Positions 38,174-62,824 of a stretch of DNA of 64,000 bases are shown piece by piece. Source of the stretch: Gigantopelta aegis (lineage: Eukaryota > Mollusca > Gastropoda > Neomphalida > Peltospiridae); assembly GCF_016097555.1 (NCBI RefSeq), contig NC_054713.1, positions 43,931,071 through 43,995,070 of the forward strand. Direction: 5' to 3'. Numbering within the stretch: the stretch's first letter is position 1; each line of letters starts with the position of its first letter. Below the pieces are notes generated by a model, which was given only the letters and a program-made list of their open reading frames with translations, was not told where the DNA came from and did no database searches. A program made the translations under genes and the position numbers.

Positions 38174-40487
38174 GTTTTAATATATATAAACACTTTAAAG
38201 CGAAACAAGTATTATCCATTTCCATACATCCCAAGTATTTCTAGTCATCCAGGTGTTTGCAATATCACTTAATAATTTAAAAAATGCACGTAACTCTGAG
38301 AAGTAACGGTTTTGGAGACGAGCTCTAGATAATCCATTTTAAGAAGGTATTTCCCGGTTTCAATCTCACAGACTAGTTTCACTATATTAACACAGTGATG
38401 ATTTTCCCGGAATGTTAAATGAATACAGAAGTCACAAGTTGACTCGTAGGTTGTATTTTCCTTTACCAACATAAAACTTAGTACCGTAAGACAGATAATT
38501 TGACTTGTGGTTTAACGTGTCCATATACCTCTATGGTTTCGAACACGCCTACCTCGAGTCCGGCCTCCGATAATATAGGTCTCAGCTCATGGTTCAATGA
38601 CACACAGGTCTCCCAATAGAGCTGATGTTGCGAGGGTACGAACAGCAGAGCTGTTCTAATTGGGTCTCTCTTTCATGTATAGAAAACGAATATTTATCGT
38701 AATTGCCATGGGTTATAGTCCTTAGTACTCTGCGAGGCAGATATATTAAACCATATTATTATACCCAACCTACTTAATTTAAACTAATATAATTCCTGTC
38801 CATTAATAACATAAAGCGGTTAACAACATTGTGTAAATATTTATTAGCAGCAACAACACGGAGAAAAGATAATTTATATTTATAACAGATCTACGTATCA
38901 CTCTCCACAATGTACTGCAATGTATTATTATGGGATAAATATATAACTATATGGTGGATTATGGTTAATGTATAATAAACTATATGATAAACTATGGATA
39001 ATATATTATTTGTATTTATAATTATAATTATAATTATAATTTATAATTATGTTATATATATTTATGTTATGAATAATGTATGTGTGCCTATGAACTGTAT
39101 GTTTACGGCCAATAAATTATTATTAGCTGTTAAGCTGGTGGCAACAATTAAAATCCACAGCGTCCTAGATTGCCGTACTTTAGTTTCACACTAATTGGTC
39201 TGATTGTTAGTTCCTAATTAACTAAAGACAAAATTATTGCTAAATGGCAGGTAACATAATAACATATTAATTGAATCGTACATAAAGAGCTAAATATATA
39301 AATTGCATTTGAATATAGTTGTAAAAATGCACTGTCACAATATTGTAAATTATTTATCCAAATGCGTGTTGCAGGTTTGTAGATTAACCAAACTTAGTGT
39401 CCATTTTCACGGGCTGAAACTAGGGTCCGATATTTTAATAGACTATTTCTCGTTCCAGCCAGTGCACCACAACTGGTCAAAAGCCGTGGTATATGCTTTC
39501 CTGTCTGTGGGTAAGTGCATATAAAAGATCTTTTGTTGCATTAGGAAAAATGTAGCGGGTTTCCTCTTCTGCCTACGTATCAGGATTACTAAATGTTTGA
39601 CATCCAATAGCCAGTGATTAATTAATCAATGTGCTCTAGTGGTGTCATTAACCAAAACAAACTTTTAACTTTTACTTTAACATTCCTTTCTTTTTGTCTC
39701 AGGTAGAGAACTATGGCGTCTGGAAGACATACCACGTGACTACCTGAAAGCGTTCCACGCGGACACCGACCCTTACGAACTTTTCACATCTCGATCAAAC
39801 TCTGTCGTGCCTGACCCAGCAGGGGGAGATAACCACGTCTTAAAGGTCATTTACCACAAAGGAAGCTTCAACTACCACGGCGCGACGACAGGGATGCTCC
39901 AGTTTTACTCCAGACCTACGCCACGTCGAACAGCCTTGACCTTAAGTTACGACATCTACTTTGATCCTAGTTTCGATTTCGTTCTCGGCGGGAAACTGCC
40001 CGGATTGTGGGGCGGGTTGACAAACTGTTCCGGCGGACGCCATTCCGACGATTGTTTCTCCACCAGGTTTATGTGGGTGCGTCACGGAGACGGGCTGGTT
40101 TACGCCTATATTGCTCCACCAGACCAACAAGCGCCTGAGTTCTGTAGGAACAAGAAAAACGAATGTTATTCGGTTTACGGTTACGGTCTAGGACGGGGAA
40201 ATTGGCGTTTTAGGACAGGTGAGTGGCAGAATATTGCCCAGTACGTGAAGCTGAACACCCCAGGTCGAACAGACGGCGTCATCAGGGTGTGGTTCAACCA
40301 CAAACTCGTCTATGAGGCGAACAATGTCAACATCCGTCGGAAAGACAGCGTCAAGATCGACGGCATCTTCTTCTCGACGTTCTTCGGCGGTAACGACTTA
40401 AACTGGTCTCCGCCACATGACGTGTTCGCGTGCTTCAAAAATTTTGTCTTGTCGACCAACCCTCACCACCCAGTTATAGTTGGATAA
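37352..40487 (+). CDS. Alginate lyase, PL14 family, gene 1
   Basis: Predicted secreted endolytic lyase that cuts alginate by beta-elimination, as in abalone and sea-hare digestive enzymes. Two exons, 37352-37397 and 39703-40487, join within Cys16 to give 276 residues, close to the size of known gastropod PL14 precursors. Residues 1-15 (MLCLLFILTSCVAVQ) form the signal peptide. The catalytic domain holds SYDIYFDPSFDFVLGGKLPG, then SGGRHSDDCFSTRFMW, VYAYI and WQNIAQYVKLNTPG. K113, S135, R137, Y149 and Y151 match, in order and spacing, the catalytic Lys, Ser, Arg, Tyr, Tyr known from PL14 structures. Cysteines 124/133 and 162/169 could pair. Acceptor tttttgtctcag, donor T|GTAAGT. No frameshift or stop, so it appears functional. 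Mannuronate or guluronate preference cannot be told from sequence. Confidence 0.93.
37530..38132. repeat. ~280-bp diverged direct duplication
   Basis: The stretch 37530-37830 (acagatagaaagttacaaaa ... catcctttcgaaatt ... gcacattaac) is repeated at 37860-38130 with perhaps 15-20% differences and small gaps. Located in the intron of lyase gene 1. An (AT)n tract follows at about 38135-38170. Confidence 0.8.
38171..39434. other. Lyase gene 1 intron, mainly unassigned
   Basis: AT-rich. At 38516-38580 a short dispersed-repeat piece (cctctatggtttcgaacacg) matches 9223-9290. No coding exon was recognised. Confidence 0.45.
39435..39670 (+). mobile_element. SINE body plus tail 1
   Basis: Body (ctatttctcgttccagccag, gcaccacaactggtc) and full tail 1 (atgtttgacatccaatagcc, caatgtgctctagtggtgtc). 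It ends about 35 bp before the acceptor of lyase exon 2, so the SINE may supply part of the branch-point region. Confidence 0.85.
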
Positions 40488-40634
40488 TTTACGAGGGTGA
40501 GTCAATAAGCAATTACCATGACAGCATGTTTAGATTTCGAGAAAACCAAAATGGACGTCATTTGCTTTAACCAGGGAGAAATGTCGATGTATTGTGAAAG
40601 GGCGACTGTTGTTGTATGTTAGCTGACAAACGTA

Positions 40635-40730
40635 AAGTGTTTTTCTGTTTAACGACACCACGAGAGCACATGCATTTATTAATCATCATCTCTTGTATGC
40701 CAAAGAGTCGACTGCAAAATGTTTATACAG
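40635..40730 (-). mobile_element. SINE tail 1 fragment
   Basis: gtttaacgacaccacgagag and cacatgcatttattaatcat identify it. It lies in the 3' flank of lyase gene 1. Confidence 0.65.
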
Positions 40731-41224
40731 TTTATTATAACAACAGCTGAAACCTTACAAGGACATTTTGCAATATACAGTCAAACTGCTCAAGCGACAA
40801 CCTGTATTAAGTAGCCACCTGTTAATAGGCAACATATATTTTGGAATCTTTTAAATTACACCCAGAATTAATTTTAATTTTTAAAAAAGTTTGATTTCTA
40901 TACAAAGTTTTAAAATATACTTACTTTGATATTTCTATTGTATTCGTTTCTCACAATTCTTAACACTGTGTTTTACATAATTATACAATTTTTATTTTTA
41001 ATTTAAATAATCATATTGATGTACTTATCTTTGTTTGACACCTAATAGCCAACGTCTATTTTTGTGCTGGGATGTCGTTAAACATTGATTGATTGATTGA
41101 TTGATTGATTCATTCATTTAGTCATTCATTCTCCCAAATCATGTAATATGGTAAAAACAGATCTGTACTGACAGGCCATCTGTCTTAAAAGGCAATTTTT
41201 TTATACTCCCTGGTAGGTCCTTAA
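40731..41224. other. Intergenic, nothing coding
   Basis: AT-rich; a short (GATT)n lies near 41083. No polyadenylation signal could be assigned with confidence. Confidence 0.35.
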
Positions 41225-41475
41225 CACAGGTTTGACTAGTCCCAAGGTCGGTAGGTACTGGGTTCTCATCCTAGTACCGAGACCCCCACCCAAGTGAGGT
41301 CTGACGACTCGATGGCTAAGTGTATGTTCACTACACAGACGTCTCTCTCACTAATCACTAATACACTGTCCTGGACATAGAGATCATATAGCTGTGGCGT
41401 GTGACCAGAACAGCGTACTTGAATCTTAATTGCAAATAAGCACGAAAATAGAGTACAATGAAATAAATACAGACA
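41225..41475 (+). mobile_element. SINE family C copy
   Basis: A tRNA-like start (tcggtaggtactgggttctc) is followed by the family-C middle (actcgatggctaagtgta, ctctctcactaatcactaat) and 3' end (cagcgtacttgaatcttaat, tgcaaataagcacgaaaata). Confidence 0.75.
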
Positions 41476-41509
41476 CATTGCATACCACTTCACCAATAGT
41501 CAGTACGCT

Positions 41510-41760
41510 AGAATCAGAAACACGACCAAAACAACCCCCCGAAAATACCTTTTAAAAAAGAAGAAAAAAAACAAAAAAAAAAAAAAACCCCAAACCAAAA
41601 CAAAATAAACAAACAAGCAAACAAAATAAACAAACAACAAAAATTAATTTTTTTAATAAAAAAAACAAAACAATAAAAAACAACAGCACACAACCCCCCC
41701 CCCAAATAACCCCCACACACAATTCAAAAAGCGAAAACAAAACAAAATACTAGCCCTCTC
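41510..41760. other. A-rich low-complexity stretch
   Basis: Mostly A and C with little G; not coding. Confidence 0.6.
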
Positions 41761-41802
41761 CACCCGACCCTCCAATTATTATTGAATGCTCTTGTTTTGT
41801 GC

Positions 41803-42120
41803 GGGTAGGACGTAGTCTAGTGGTAAAGCGCTCATCTGATGCGCGGTCGATTCGGGATCGATACCCGTCGGTGGGCCCAATGGGCTATTTCTTGTTTCAG
41901 CCAGTGCACCACGACTGGTATATCAAAAGCCGTGGTATATATGTGCTATCCGGTCTGTTGGATGGTGCATATAAAATATCCCTTGTTACAAATGGAAAAA
42001 AATGTAACGGATTTTCTCTCTAAGATTACATGTCAAAATTACCAAATGTGTCATATCCAATAGCCGATGATTAGTAAATCAATGTGCTCTAGTGCTGTCG
42101 TTAAACAAAACAATCTTTAA
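41803..42120 (+). mobile_element. SINE, head A plus tail 1, full length
   Basis: Head (taggacgtagtctagtggta, tcgggatcgatacccgtc), body and tail 1 (gattagtaaatcaatgtgct, ctgtcgttaaacaaaacaat) in order. Confidence 0.88.
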
Positions 42121-42142
42121 CTTTTTTCTTTTGTGCATTCAG

Positions 42143-42271
42143 AAAGCGAATCTCCTGAATGAAACGGACACAAGAATTAACCGACCAAGATCATCCATTC
42201 ATCACAGTGAGACACCATCCAAAGATGTGTATAGAAACCCTTACGGTAAACTTTACAAGAAAGAACAATAA
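42143..42271 (+). other. Possible unassigned terminal exon
   Basis: After a T-rich run ending tttgtgcattcag, the frame KANLLNETDTRINRPRSSIH then HSETPSKDVYRNPYGKLYKK and EQ stops with TAA, and aataaat follows about 80 bp later. It resembles a 3' exon but matches no family I recognise. It could be an alternative end of a lyase transcript or chance. Confidence 0.2.
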
Positions 42272-42489
42272 CTACAATTAATTCGGCTAATTATTGATTC
42301 ACCCATAGGTTTTAATGTAGTACGTTCATCTGATTCATGCAGTGTCATAAATAAATGTTGATAGTTGATTTTTCGAGATTTTATAAGATTTTTGTTGATG
42401 TTCTTTTATTATTCTTTTTAACAAATTTTATTATTATTATTTTTTATTAAAACATTGCCTCACAATTCTTGGACATCCCTTATTTTTCA

Positions 42490-42499
42490 TGTAGGCCAA

Positions 42500-42579
<80 letters not shown>

Positions 42580-42580
42580 C
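42490..42580. repeat. (AT)n microsatellite
   Basis: Pure (AT)n about 75 bp, followed by a C run. Confidence 0.95.
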
Positions 42581-42654
42581 GAGCACCGCCCCCCCCCCTC
42601 GCCCATCCTGTCCTGGACGGAGGAGCCGGTGAAAGTCGTCGACATATGCGCCCA

Positions 42655-42725
42655 TGGCAGGCGTGTGTTACAACAGCTTGTTCTGAATGTGCACTTTAAA
42701 ATCTATGACTTGACCTGACCTGACC
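42655..42725 (+). repeat. Dispersed short repeat (cacaacagcttg type)
   Basis: gcgtgtgttacaacagcttg and gacttgacctgacctgacct match the piece at 9130-9180. Confidence 0.5.
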
Positions 42726-42929
42726 TGATCCACACCGCTCACATCATTTGATGGCTTCTAGAGTGGTGTCCCCTATTTGTGCTGCCAAAGCCAATCTAAT
42801 CTTCTGTTTCTCCGTGTTCTGATCATGGCACCGTAACGGTTCGATAATATTGGTGTGAGACGGAACACCTGTCTCGTGTAGAGTTGGTCGATTGTTTTAT
42901 ATCCACACAGAACGACGACTACGACGAAG

Positions 42930-56540
<13,611 letters not shown>

Positions 56541-56985
56541 ACATCAGTTGTTTGATGGCTGAATTATTTCAGAGAAAATTAAAATATATAATCACATACA
56601 TTGTTGTGGTTTGGAAGTTTATAAATAATTATTATTTATAGATTACTGTAGTTTTAACTATTAGTGTAAACACTGTTTAATTCCAAAGTCCTGACACATC
56701 ACAAAAAACACATGTTCGCGCGCAAACGCACCCGATTGAATGAATGGATGTTTAACGAACGAACGAACGAACGAACGAACGAACGAACGAATGAACGAAT
56801 GAACGAATGAACGAATGAATGAATGAATGAATGTTTAACGACACCCCAGCACGAAAAAATACATCGGCTATTGGGTGTCAAACTATGGTAATGCAAACAA
56901 ATGATGATCAACATCAATATAAAAAAGATTTAAATAAAAACACAGTGTAAAGAACTGTGCAAAAATACACAGGCTGTTGGGTGTC
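56541..56985. repeat. 3' flank of lyase gene 2 with (ACGA)n
   Basis: (ACGA)n / (ATGA)n at about 56753-56833, followed by SINE tail scraps in minus orientation (gtttaacgacaccccagcac). No clear AATAAA just after the stop; ataaataatt occurs about 80 bp downstream. Confidence 0.7.
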
Positions 56986-57268
56986 AAACACATTTTATTT
57001 ACGGTTATATGGCGTCAGACATGGTTAAGCACCACAGATATAGAGAGAGGAAACCCGTTGTCGCCACTTCATGGGCTACTCTTTTCGATTAGCAGCAAGG
57101 GATCTTTTATATGTACCATCCCACAGACAAGACAGCAACAAGGGATATTTTATATGCATCATCCCACAGACAGGATAGTACATACCACGGCCTTTGTTAA
57201 ACCAGTTGTGGAGCACTGGATGGAACGAGAAATAGCCCAATAAGGCCACCGACGGGGATCGATCCCGC
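56985..57268 (-). mobile_element. SINE, partial head A plus tail 2, with an internal body repeat
   Basis: Tail 2 (acattttatttacggttata, atggcgtcagacatgg), body and head start (gatcgatccccg on the minus strand). The piece agcaagggatcttttatat / agcaacaagggatattttatat is present twice (57100-57165), a small internal duplication. Confidence 0.82.
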
Positions 57269-57324
57269 CCCAGGTAAGTATATGAATATGGTTGTAGGAC
57301 AGACAAAGACAGAAAGACATGCGA

Positions 57325-57610
57325 CACCACTAAAGAACATTGATTTAATTATAATCGGTTATTGGATGTCAAACAATTGGTAATTTTAGTCTTAGAGAGG
57401 AAAAAACTGCTACATTTTCCCCCAAGGGATCTTTTATATACTAGAACACCATCCCACAGACAGGATAGTAAATACCACAGCCTTAGATATGCCAGTTGTG
57501 GAGCACTGGTGGGAACGAGACGTAGTCCAATGGGCCACTGACGGGAATCGATCCCAGACCGACCTTTCATCAGGCGAGCGTTTTATTACCACTGGGATAC
57601 GCCCCGCCCT
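57325..57610 (-). mobile_element. SINE, head A plus tail 1
   Basis: Minus reading: head (gggcggggcgtatcccagtg, tctgggatcgattcccgtc), body (gtgctccacaactggcatat) and tail 1 (caattgtttgacatccaata). Confidence 0.85.
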
Positions 57611-57689
57611 AGAATCAGAGAAGAATAACCAAACAGTTTTACTTTAGTATCACAGTGCTAACACAACCATCGTGTGCTGGGGTTTCGAA

Positions 57690-57885
57690 CCCTCCCCCCC
57701 CCCGCCCCCCCCCCCCCCCCCCCCGGCACTCCATGCCCTGTACACGCGCCCGGGATTTTGTATTGGGGGAAGGAGGGGGGGGGGGGCACCTGCGTTATGG
57801 GATATGACACAGGGACCTTTTTAATGTTATTAATAAGCGAAAAGGTAAACATTTCCCGGGATTGGGGGGGGGGGGGGGGGGCATC
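57690..57885. repeat. C runs and G runs around a short unique core
   Basis: C run about 57693-57724, G runs near 57774 and 57866. Includes aaaggtaaacatttcccggg, also found near 387. Probably the same dispersed foldback repeat. Confidence 0.7.
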
Positions 57886-57944
57886 GATCATTTTCGAGTT
57901 GATTGATTAAAAGAAATTCAGATATTAATCACTAATACACACAC

Positions 57945-58125
57945 CCGTGGTATGTGCTATCCTGTCTGTGGGATGGTGCATATAAAAGATCACTTGCTTC
58001 TAATGATAAAATGTAGAGGGTTTCCTCTCTAACACAGTGATAAAATTACCAAATATTTGACATCCAATAGCCGATGATTAATGAATCAATGTGCTGTAGT
58101 GGTGTCGTTACCCAAAACAAACTTT
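57945..58125 (+). mobile_element. SINE body plus tail 1
   Basis: cgtggtatgtgctatcctgt, catataaaagatcacttgct and tail 1 (aatatttgacatccaatagc, gtagtggtgtcgttaccc). Confidence 0.8.
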
Positions 58126-58589
58126 TTTTGGTGATTGTCGGGCACTTGTCGTTTTGAGATGGCCCCTGGAAGACGGAATGGCTGAGTGGGCGATCATGTG
58201 ACGCAACGTCACGATATAGGTCGGCGAACTTAGAATTCTGCTGTCCGGAGTTTTCCGAAGCTTAGCTGAATGTGGGTGCTGTCGGGTTTCTTTCTGTAGC
58301 GTGTGCATTATTGATTAATATCTGAATTTCTTTTAATCAATTAACTCGAAAATGATCGATGTAAAGGTATTTCACGTCAAACATAGGATTGTTGTGGTAT
58401 TAGAGCGGAAATCTTTGCCAACTTTTTGGTTGTCGGGAATTGCCAAAAAAATACATAGCTTAGTCTCCGACTGTAATGAGAGCGTATTTATGTCCAAATG
58501 TCCGTCTAGCTCTCTTACAGTCAGAGTACTCGGGCTACCTCCGTCTGTGACTAAACAAAACACACACATGACACGTAGTTCATCACGGG
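58126..58589. other. Intergenic; unassigned 81-codon frame
   Basis: A frame from ATG 58352 to 58597 (MIDVKVFHVKHRIVVVLERK ...) is open but matches no family I know and lacks splice or regulatory context. Otherwise empty. Confidence 0.3.
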
Positions 58590-58895
58590 CCCACTAAAAC
58601 ACTCTCTCTTGATGTGCGGCCGGTCTAGGGTCGATCCCCGTCAGTGGACCAATTGGGCTATTTCTCGTTTCAGTCAGTGCACCACGACTGGTATATCAAA
58701 GGACGTGGTATGTGCTATCCTGTCTGTGTGGATGATGCATATAAAATATCCCTTATTACTAATAAAATATGTAGCGGGTTTCCTCTCTAAGACTATATGT
58801 AAAAAACACAAATTACCAAATGTTTGACATCCAATAGCCAAAATATTAATAAATCAATTTGCTCTAGTAGTGTCGTTAAACAAAACAAACTTTAC
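58590..58895 (+). mobile_element. SINE, partial head A plus tail 1
   Basis: Head remnant (ttgatgtgcggccggtctag, ggtcgatccccgtcag), body and tail 1 (aaatgtttgacatccaatag, agtgtcgttaaacaaaac). Confidence 0.85.
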
Positions 58896-59422
58896 ATTTT
58901 TCAACCGAGGAGATACATAATGTTTAGCTTTAGCTACCTATGGTTAAATAACAAACAACCAACCAACCAACCAATCAAAACAAAACAAAACAAAACAAAA
59001 ATCCCCCACAAAAAACACAGACATGTATTTGAGCAATAACGCAAGTACGACAACTCTGCTATCTATATACATGAACTTTGAACTCTTCTTATCCGCTATC
59101 TGCAAACAGTGATGGACACGACATATCGACCAGCTTGTGAGCGGTTTGCGATGACCCAGCCGTCTACTTCCTGCGTTTATGCGAAAGCTGTTAATGTATT
59201 CGAGGACATACATCCAGGAAACCGGCAACCCTTTTCCGTGGAAACCATCCGATAATTTAGTTACCTTCACTTTCTCTTTTGTGCATGTTGCAGTGACACT
59301 TAGCTTCAGTCCGTGTTGGTGACGTCGTTTTGATTAGAATACAACTAAACCAAGTATCCGGCCGGTAAGATGACCTTCGTTTTTTGTGTTTGTGTCTGTA
59401 GTAGTAGTAGAGAAAGAAAAAC
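58896..59422. other. Intergenic, nothing recognised
   Basis: A minus-strand frame of 108 codons (58944-59270) has no recognisable domain and includes an A-rich tract. Not called as a gene. Confidence 0.35.
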
Positions 59423-59738
59423 ACGTTTTATTTAACGACGCACTCAACACATTTTAATTACGGTTATATAGCATCAGACATATGGTTAAGGACCACACAG
59501 ATATTGAGAGAGGAAACCCGCTGTCGCCACTTCATGGGCTACTCTTTCCGATTAACAGCAAGGGATCTTTTATATGCACCATCCCACAGACAGGATAGCA
59601 CATACCACGACCTTTGATATACCAATCGTGGTGCACTAGCTGCGACGAGAAATAGCCCAATGGGCCCACCGACGGGGATCGATCCCAGACCGACCGAACA
59701 TCGAGCGAGCGCTGTACCACTGAGCTACGTCCCGCCCC
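59423..59738 (-). mobile_element. SINE, head A plus tail 2, full length
   Basis: Minus reading: gggcgggacgtagctcagtg, gtctgggatcgatccccgtc, body, and tail 2 (catatgtctgatgctatata, gagtgcgtcgttaaataaaa). Well preserved, so probably young. Confidence 0.92.
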
Positions 59739-59907
59739 TTAGTAGTAGAGTTAGTGTCGTGAATCGTGTCAGTATTTTAAGACCTAAGTTGTAGCCCTAT
59801 AAGATAACCTCCATTTTGTTTTGTGTATATCATAATATTATATTACAGATAAAATGTAAATTTAGGTCATCTAGATATCCAGTAAAGTGTCTGATTAACT
59901 CAATACT

Positions 59908-60165
59908 GGCCTCGATGGTGTAGTGGTTAAGTCACAGGACATAAGGCTGGAGGGTAATGGGTTCGCACCCCGGCACCGGCTCCCACTCAGAGCGAGTTTT
60001 ACGACTCAATGGGTCAGTACACCGACTTCTCTCTAACCAACTACTAATAACTAGCCACTGACCCTCCGTCTTGGACAGACAACCCAGGTAGCTGATGTGT
60101 GTTTGCCCAGGACAGCGTGCTTGATTCTTAACTGGATACAAGAACTGAAATTAAATTAAATTCAC
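59908..60165 (+). mobile_element. SINE family C, clearest copy
   Basis: A tRNA-like head (ggcctcgatggtgtagtggt, box-B-like gggttcgcaccccgg), a middle (acgactcaatgggtcagtac, ctctctaaccaactactaat) and a 3' end (cccaggacagcgtgcttgat, ttaactggatacaag) with a final aaatt-type repeat. Confidence 0.88.
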
Positions 60166-60239
60166 TCAATGACAGTAACGTTTTGCTTGATTTCGTGTTG
60201 TGAAAAAAACAGAAGCTGTAGGCCGATTGGGTCGAATAC

Positions 60240-60415
60240 TTCAATTTGCTGTTGTCGGCTGTCAAACACTTGGTCAGTCTAACACGTAGTCATCAGAGGA
60301 AACCCGCTACATTTGTTTTCTAATGCTGCAAGGGATCTTTTATATGCACTTTCCAACATACAGGAAAGCACATACCACGGACTTTGTAGTGCACTGGTTG
60401 AAACGAACACTCAAC
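60240..60415 (-). mobile_element. SINE tail 1 and body fragment
   Basis: gtcggctgtcaaacacttgg, ggaaacccgctacatttg, aagggatcttttatatgcac and cagtgcactacaaagtccg (the last read on the minus strand). Head missing. Confidence 0.78.
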
Positions 60416-60813
60416 CGATAGCGCTAAATGCCTCACCTCAATCGTTATATATGTTACAGTCAATGTGTAACATCAGGCAATTTGTAAAATGCCTAGAATT
60501 TTCAGGCTATCTATAAATTGCCTGATTCACTCAGTCAATTTACAAAGTGCCCGAAATATCCAGTCATTTTACAAATTTGACAGATTGACTGAAATGAGTG
60601 AGATGAAAGAAAATGCAGATAATGTATATTTTTAATGATTTATTAACACAGAATGAAAGGCAAAGACAAAATATCTCGTTAATATGGTTAACTAGACTGG
60701 CTTTTAATTTGACTAATTTGACTGACAAGGTTGACTATTACTTTGTGCTGTCTGTAGTCGGCTGAACAACAAAACCATTAATAGGTTACCGCAATAATAT
60801 ATAGAGACTATTT
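60416..60813. other. Intergenic, short internal repeats
   Basis: The word aatttgtaaaatgcctagaa and variants occur about three times (60475-60575), suggesting a small decayed tandem repeat. No gene. Confidence 0.4.
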
Positions 60814-61583
60814 CATGGGTTTTTTCGAATACGAGTTTTATGTCAACGAGTGATGTGTGAAAACCATATTTTCACGAATTGCGAAGCAATGAGTGAAAAT
60901 ATGGTTTTCACACATCACGAGTTGATATAAAAATCGTATTCGGAAAAACACCATGAAATGGTCTATTTATTATATACATATTTCCAAATTTTTGACAATA
61001 TCTTTCGCTCTTTGGTAATATCTTTCACTTATCCTATCGAAAACATGTAACGTCATGATATATTTCTTCCTTTGGAACTTTGCCAGAAAATTTCCTTTAC
61101 CATAGACTTTTTAAAAGAAATTTGATTAAAATTTATCTTTATTAACATTTATTTAACAATACTGCGGTGCAAACATACCTGACAAAGCGATCCTCTAAAA
61201 ACTCCCACAAAAACAAAACGAGTCGAACGCCGTTAAATTCTTACACTTACACTCGATGACACTACACTGTCATTATTTAGCTTCGTATTCAATTTGTTTT
61301 ACACATTTTATCGTAATTGCACTTCGTATCCCGTTTTTATAGGTACAGTTGTTTAAATTACGTTTTTTATTTTTCAAATACGATCCGATGCATTGGTAAT
61401 CATCAAATTTAAATACGAAGAACCGAGACAAAGGGAGATAATTTAATCATGCACTTTTACAAAAAAATAAATACTTCTATATTTTCACTGTAGCTAAAAT
61501 ACAGTGAAAATATGACTTTTCACCGGATATGACTTTTATGGTTTCCGTAGATCTATATATTTCATTGCTATGTATATAATAAA
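60814..61583. mobile_element. Non-autonomous DNA element with attached palindrome, copy 2 (inverted)
   Basis: The palindrome (60814-60958) followed by the 618-bp part (60966-61583; ends tttattatataca / tgtatataataaa). This is the reverse complement order of 51170-51957, so the two copies face each other across the second exon of lyase gene 2. Confidence 0.82.
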
Positions 61584-61612
61584 TATATATATTTCAAATC
61601 ACAGTTTGACAC

Positions 61613-61936
61613 AAAGCGGGGGCGGCACGTAACCTGATGGTAAAGTGCTCGCCTGATGCGCGGTCGATCTAGAATCGATCGTCGGTGGACCATTTCGGCA
61701 ATTTCTCGTCCCAGCCAGTGCTTCATAGCTGGTGTAACAAATGCTGTGGCATGTACTGTCCTGTCTGTGGGATGATGCATTAAAAATATCTCTTGCTTCC
61801 GAGTGGAAAGAGTATCCCGTTGTGTTTCGGCAGCGGGTTTCCTCTCCTTATTCTGTGATTCTTAACCATATGTCCGGCTCCATATAACCGTAATTAATGT
61901 GTTGAACGCGTCGTTAAATAAAACATTGCTTCCTTC
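61613..61936 (+). mobile_element. SINE, head A plus tail 2, full length
   Basis: cgggggcggcacgtaacctg, ctagaatcgatcgtcgg, body (gtactgtcctgtctgtggga) and tail 2 (tccggctccatataaccgta, gaacgcgtcgttaaataaaa) with a ttcc end. Confidence 0.85.
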
Positions 61937-62037
61937 CTACACAAAGCAGAATCAGAGATTAGTTATGCACAAGTTTTATATGGGATCCATTAATCTGTAG
62001 TTATTTAATCACAATATTCGCCTTTAAAGATGCACTT

Positions 62038-62405
62038 GGAGCGGGACGTAGTCTAATGGTAAAGTGTTCGCCTGATGCGCGGTCGCTCTACGATCGATCC
62101 CAATTGGGCTATTTCTTGTTCCAGCCAATGGCGTATCGTGGGTTGCCAGCGCCCGGGGCAAGGTTAAGTATTGCGCCACCTAACCAGTGGACCGTTAGCA
62201 CTCCACGAGTCCGCTTCCACCAGTCCAGAATTTGGCCCCGCCCACGCTACGCCACTGGTACCTCGGCTGGTACATCAAAGGACATGGTATGTGCTTTCCT
62301 GTCTGTGTGATGGTGCATATAAAAGATCCCTTTCTACTAAAAGAAAAATACGGAGCGTATCCTCTCTAAGATTATATATCAGAATTACGAAATGTTTGAC
62401 ATCTG
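62038..62405 (+). mobile_element. SINE, head A plus tail 1, with a nested MITE-like insert
   Basis: The head (gagcgggacgtagtctaatg, ctacgatcgatccc) and body break at about 62125. An insert of about 130 bp (atggcgtatcgtgggttgcc ... gcccacgctacgccactgg) has roughly inverted ends with ggcgta and tacgcc. The body then resumes at ggctggtacatcaaaggaca and ends in tail 1. Confidence 0.78.
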
Positions 62406-62824
62406 TTATGGTACGGGTGTGGGTGTGAATATCTAATTACTAATCATAATATTCACTTGGGCAAAGATAAATTTTTACACAGAAAAACCAAAACACGAAC
62501 AGTTCTTTTCAATTAATATTTCAGAGAGTATAATTTAGCCCATTTATCTTACAATAATTCAACACAAACAATGCTCGATACTTAATTGTCCACGAATGTC
62601 CATGGCACAAAAGTCCACAGTCCTTCTCCAAGGAAAACACAACACGCCATCTTTTGCGAGCACATGGCCACCGTCCCGTCCTCGCACTACTTCCTTCCAC
62701 TTCTTTCTCGGGCTTTTAACTCCTCCCTCTCTACCGACGCACCGCAGCTCTGTTGCGCTGTCATTATGCTACAAAGGGAACTAGTCTACATGTTAGCTAT
62801 CAATAAAACCATTAGGGCATATAT
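62406..62824. other. Intergenic, nothing recognised
   Basis: Short frames only. Confidence 0.35.

Noticed and set aside
58352-58597. 81-codon frame as a gene
   Set aside because: No recognisable domain, no splice or expression evidence, and overlapping frames on the other strand are equally long.
58944-59270. 108-codon minus-strand frame
   Set aside because: No family match, and part of it covers an A-rich tract; likely chance.
59908-59990. tRNA gene at SINE heads (here and in heads A and B)
   Set aside because: Box-A/B-like words are present, but the sequences continue into SINE bodies and occur many times. No complete cloverleaf with a clear anticodon arm could be supported.
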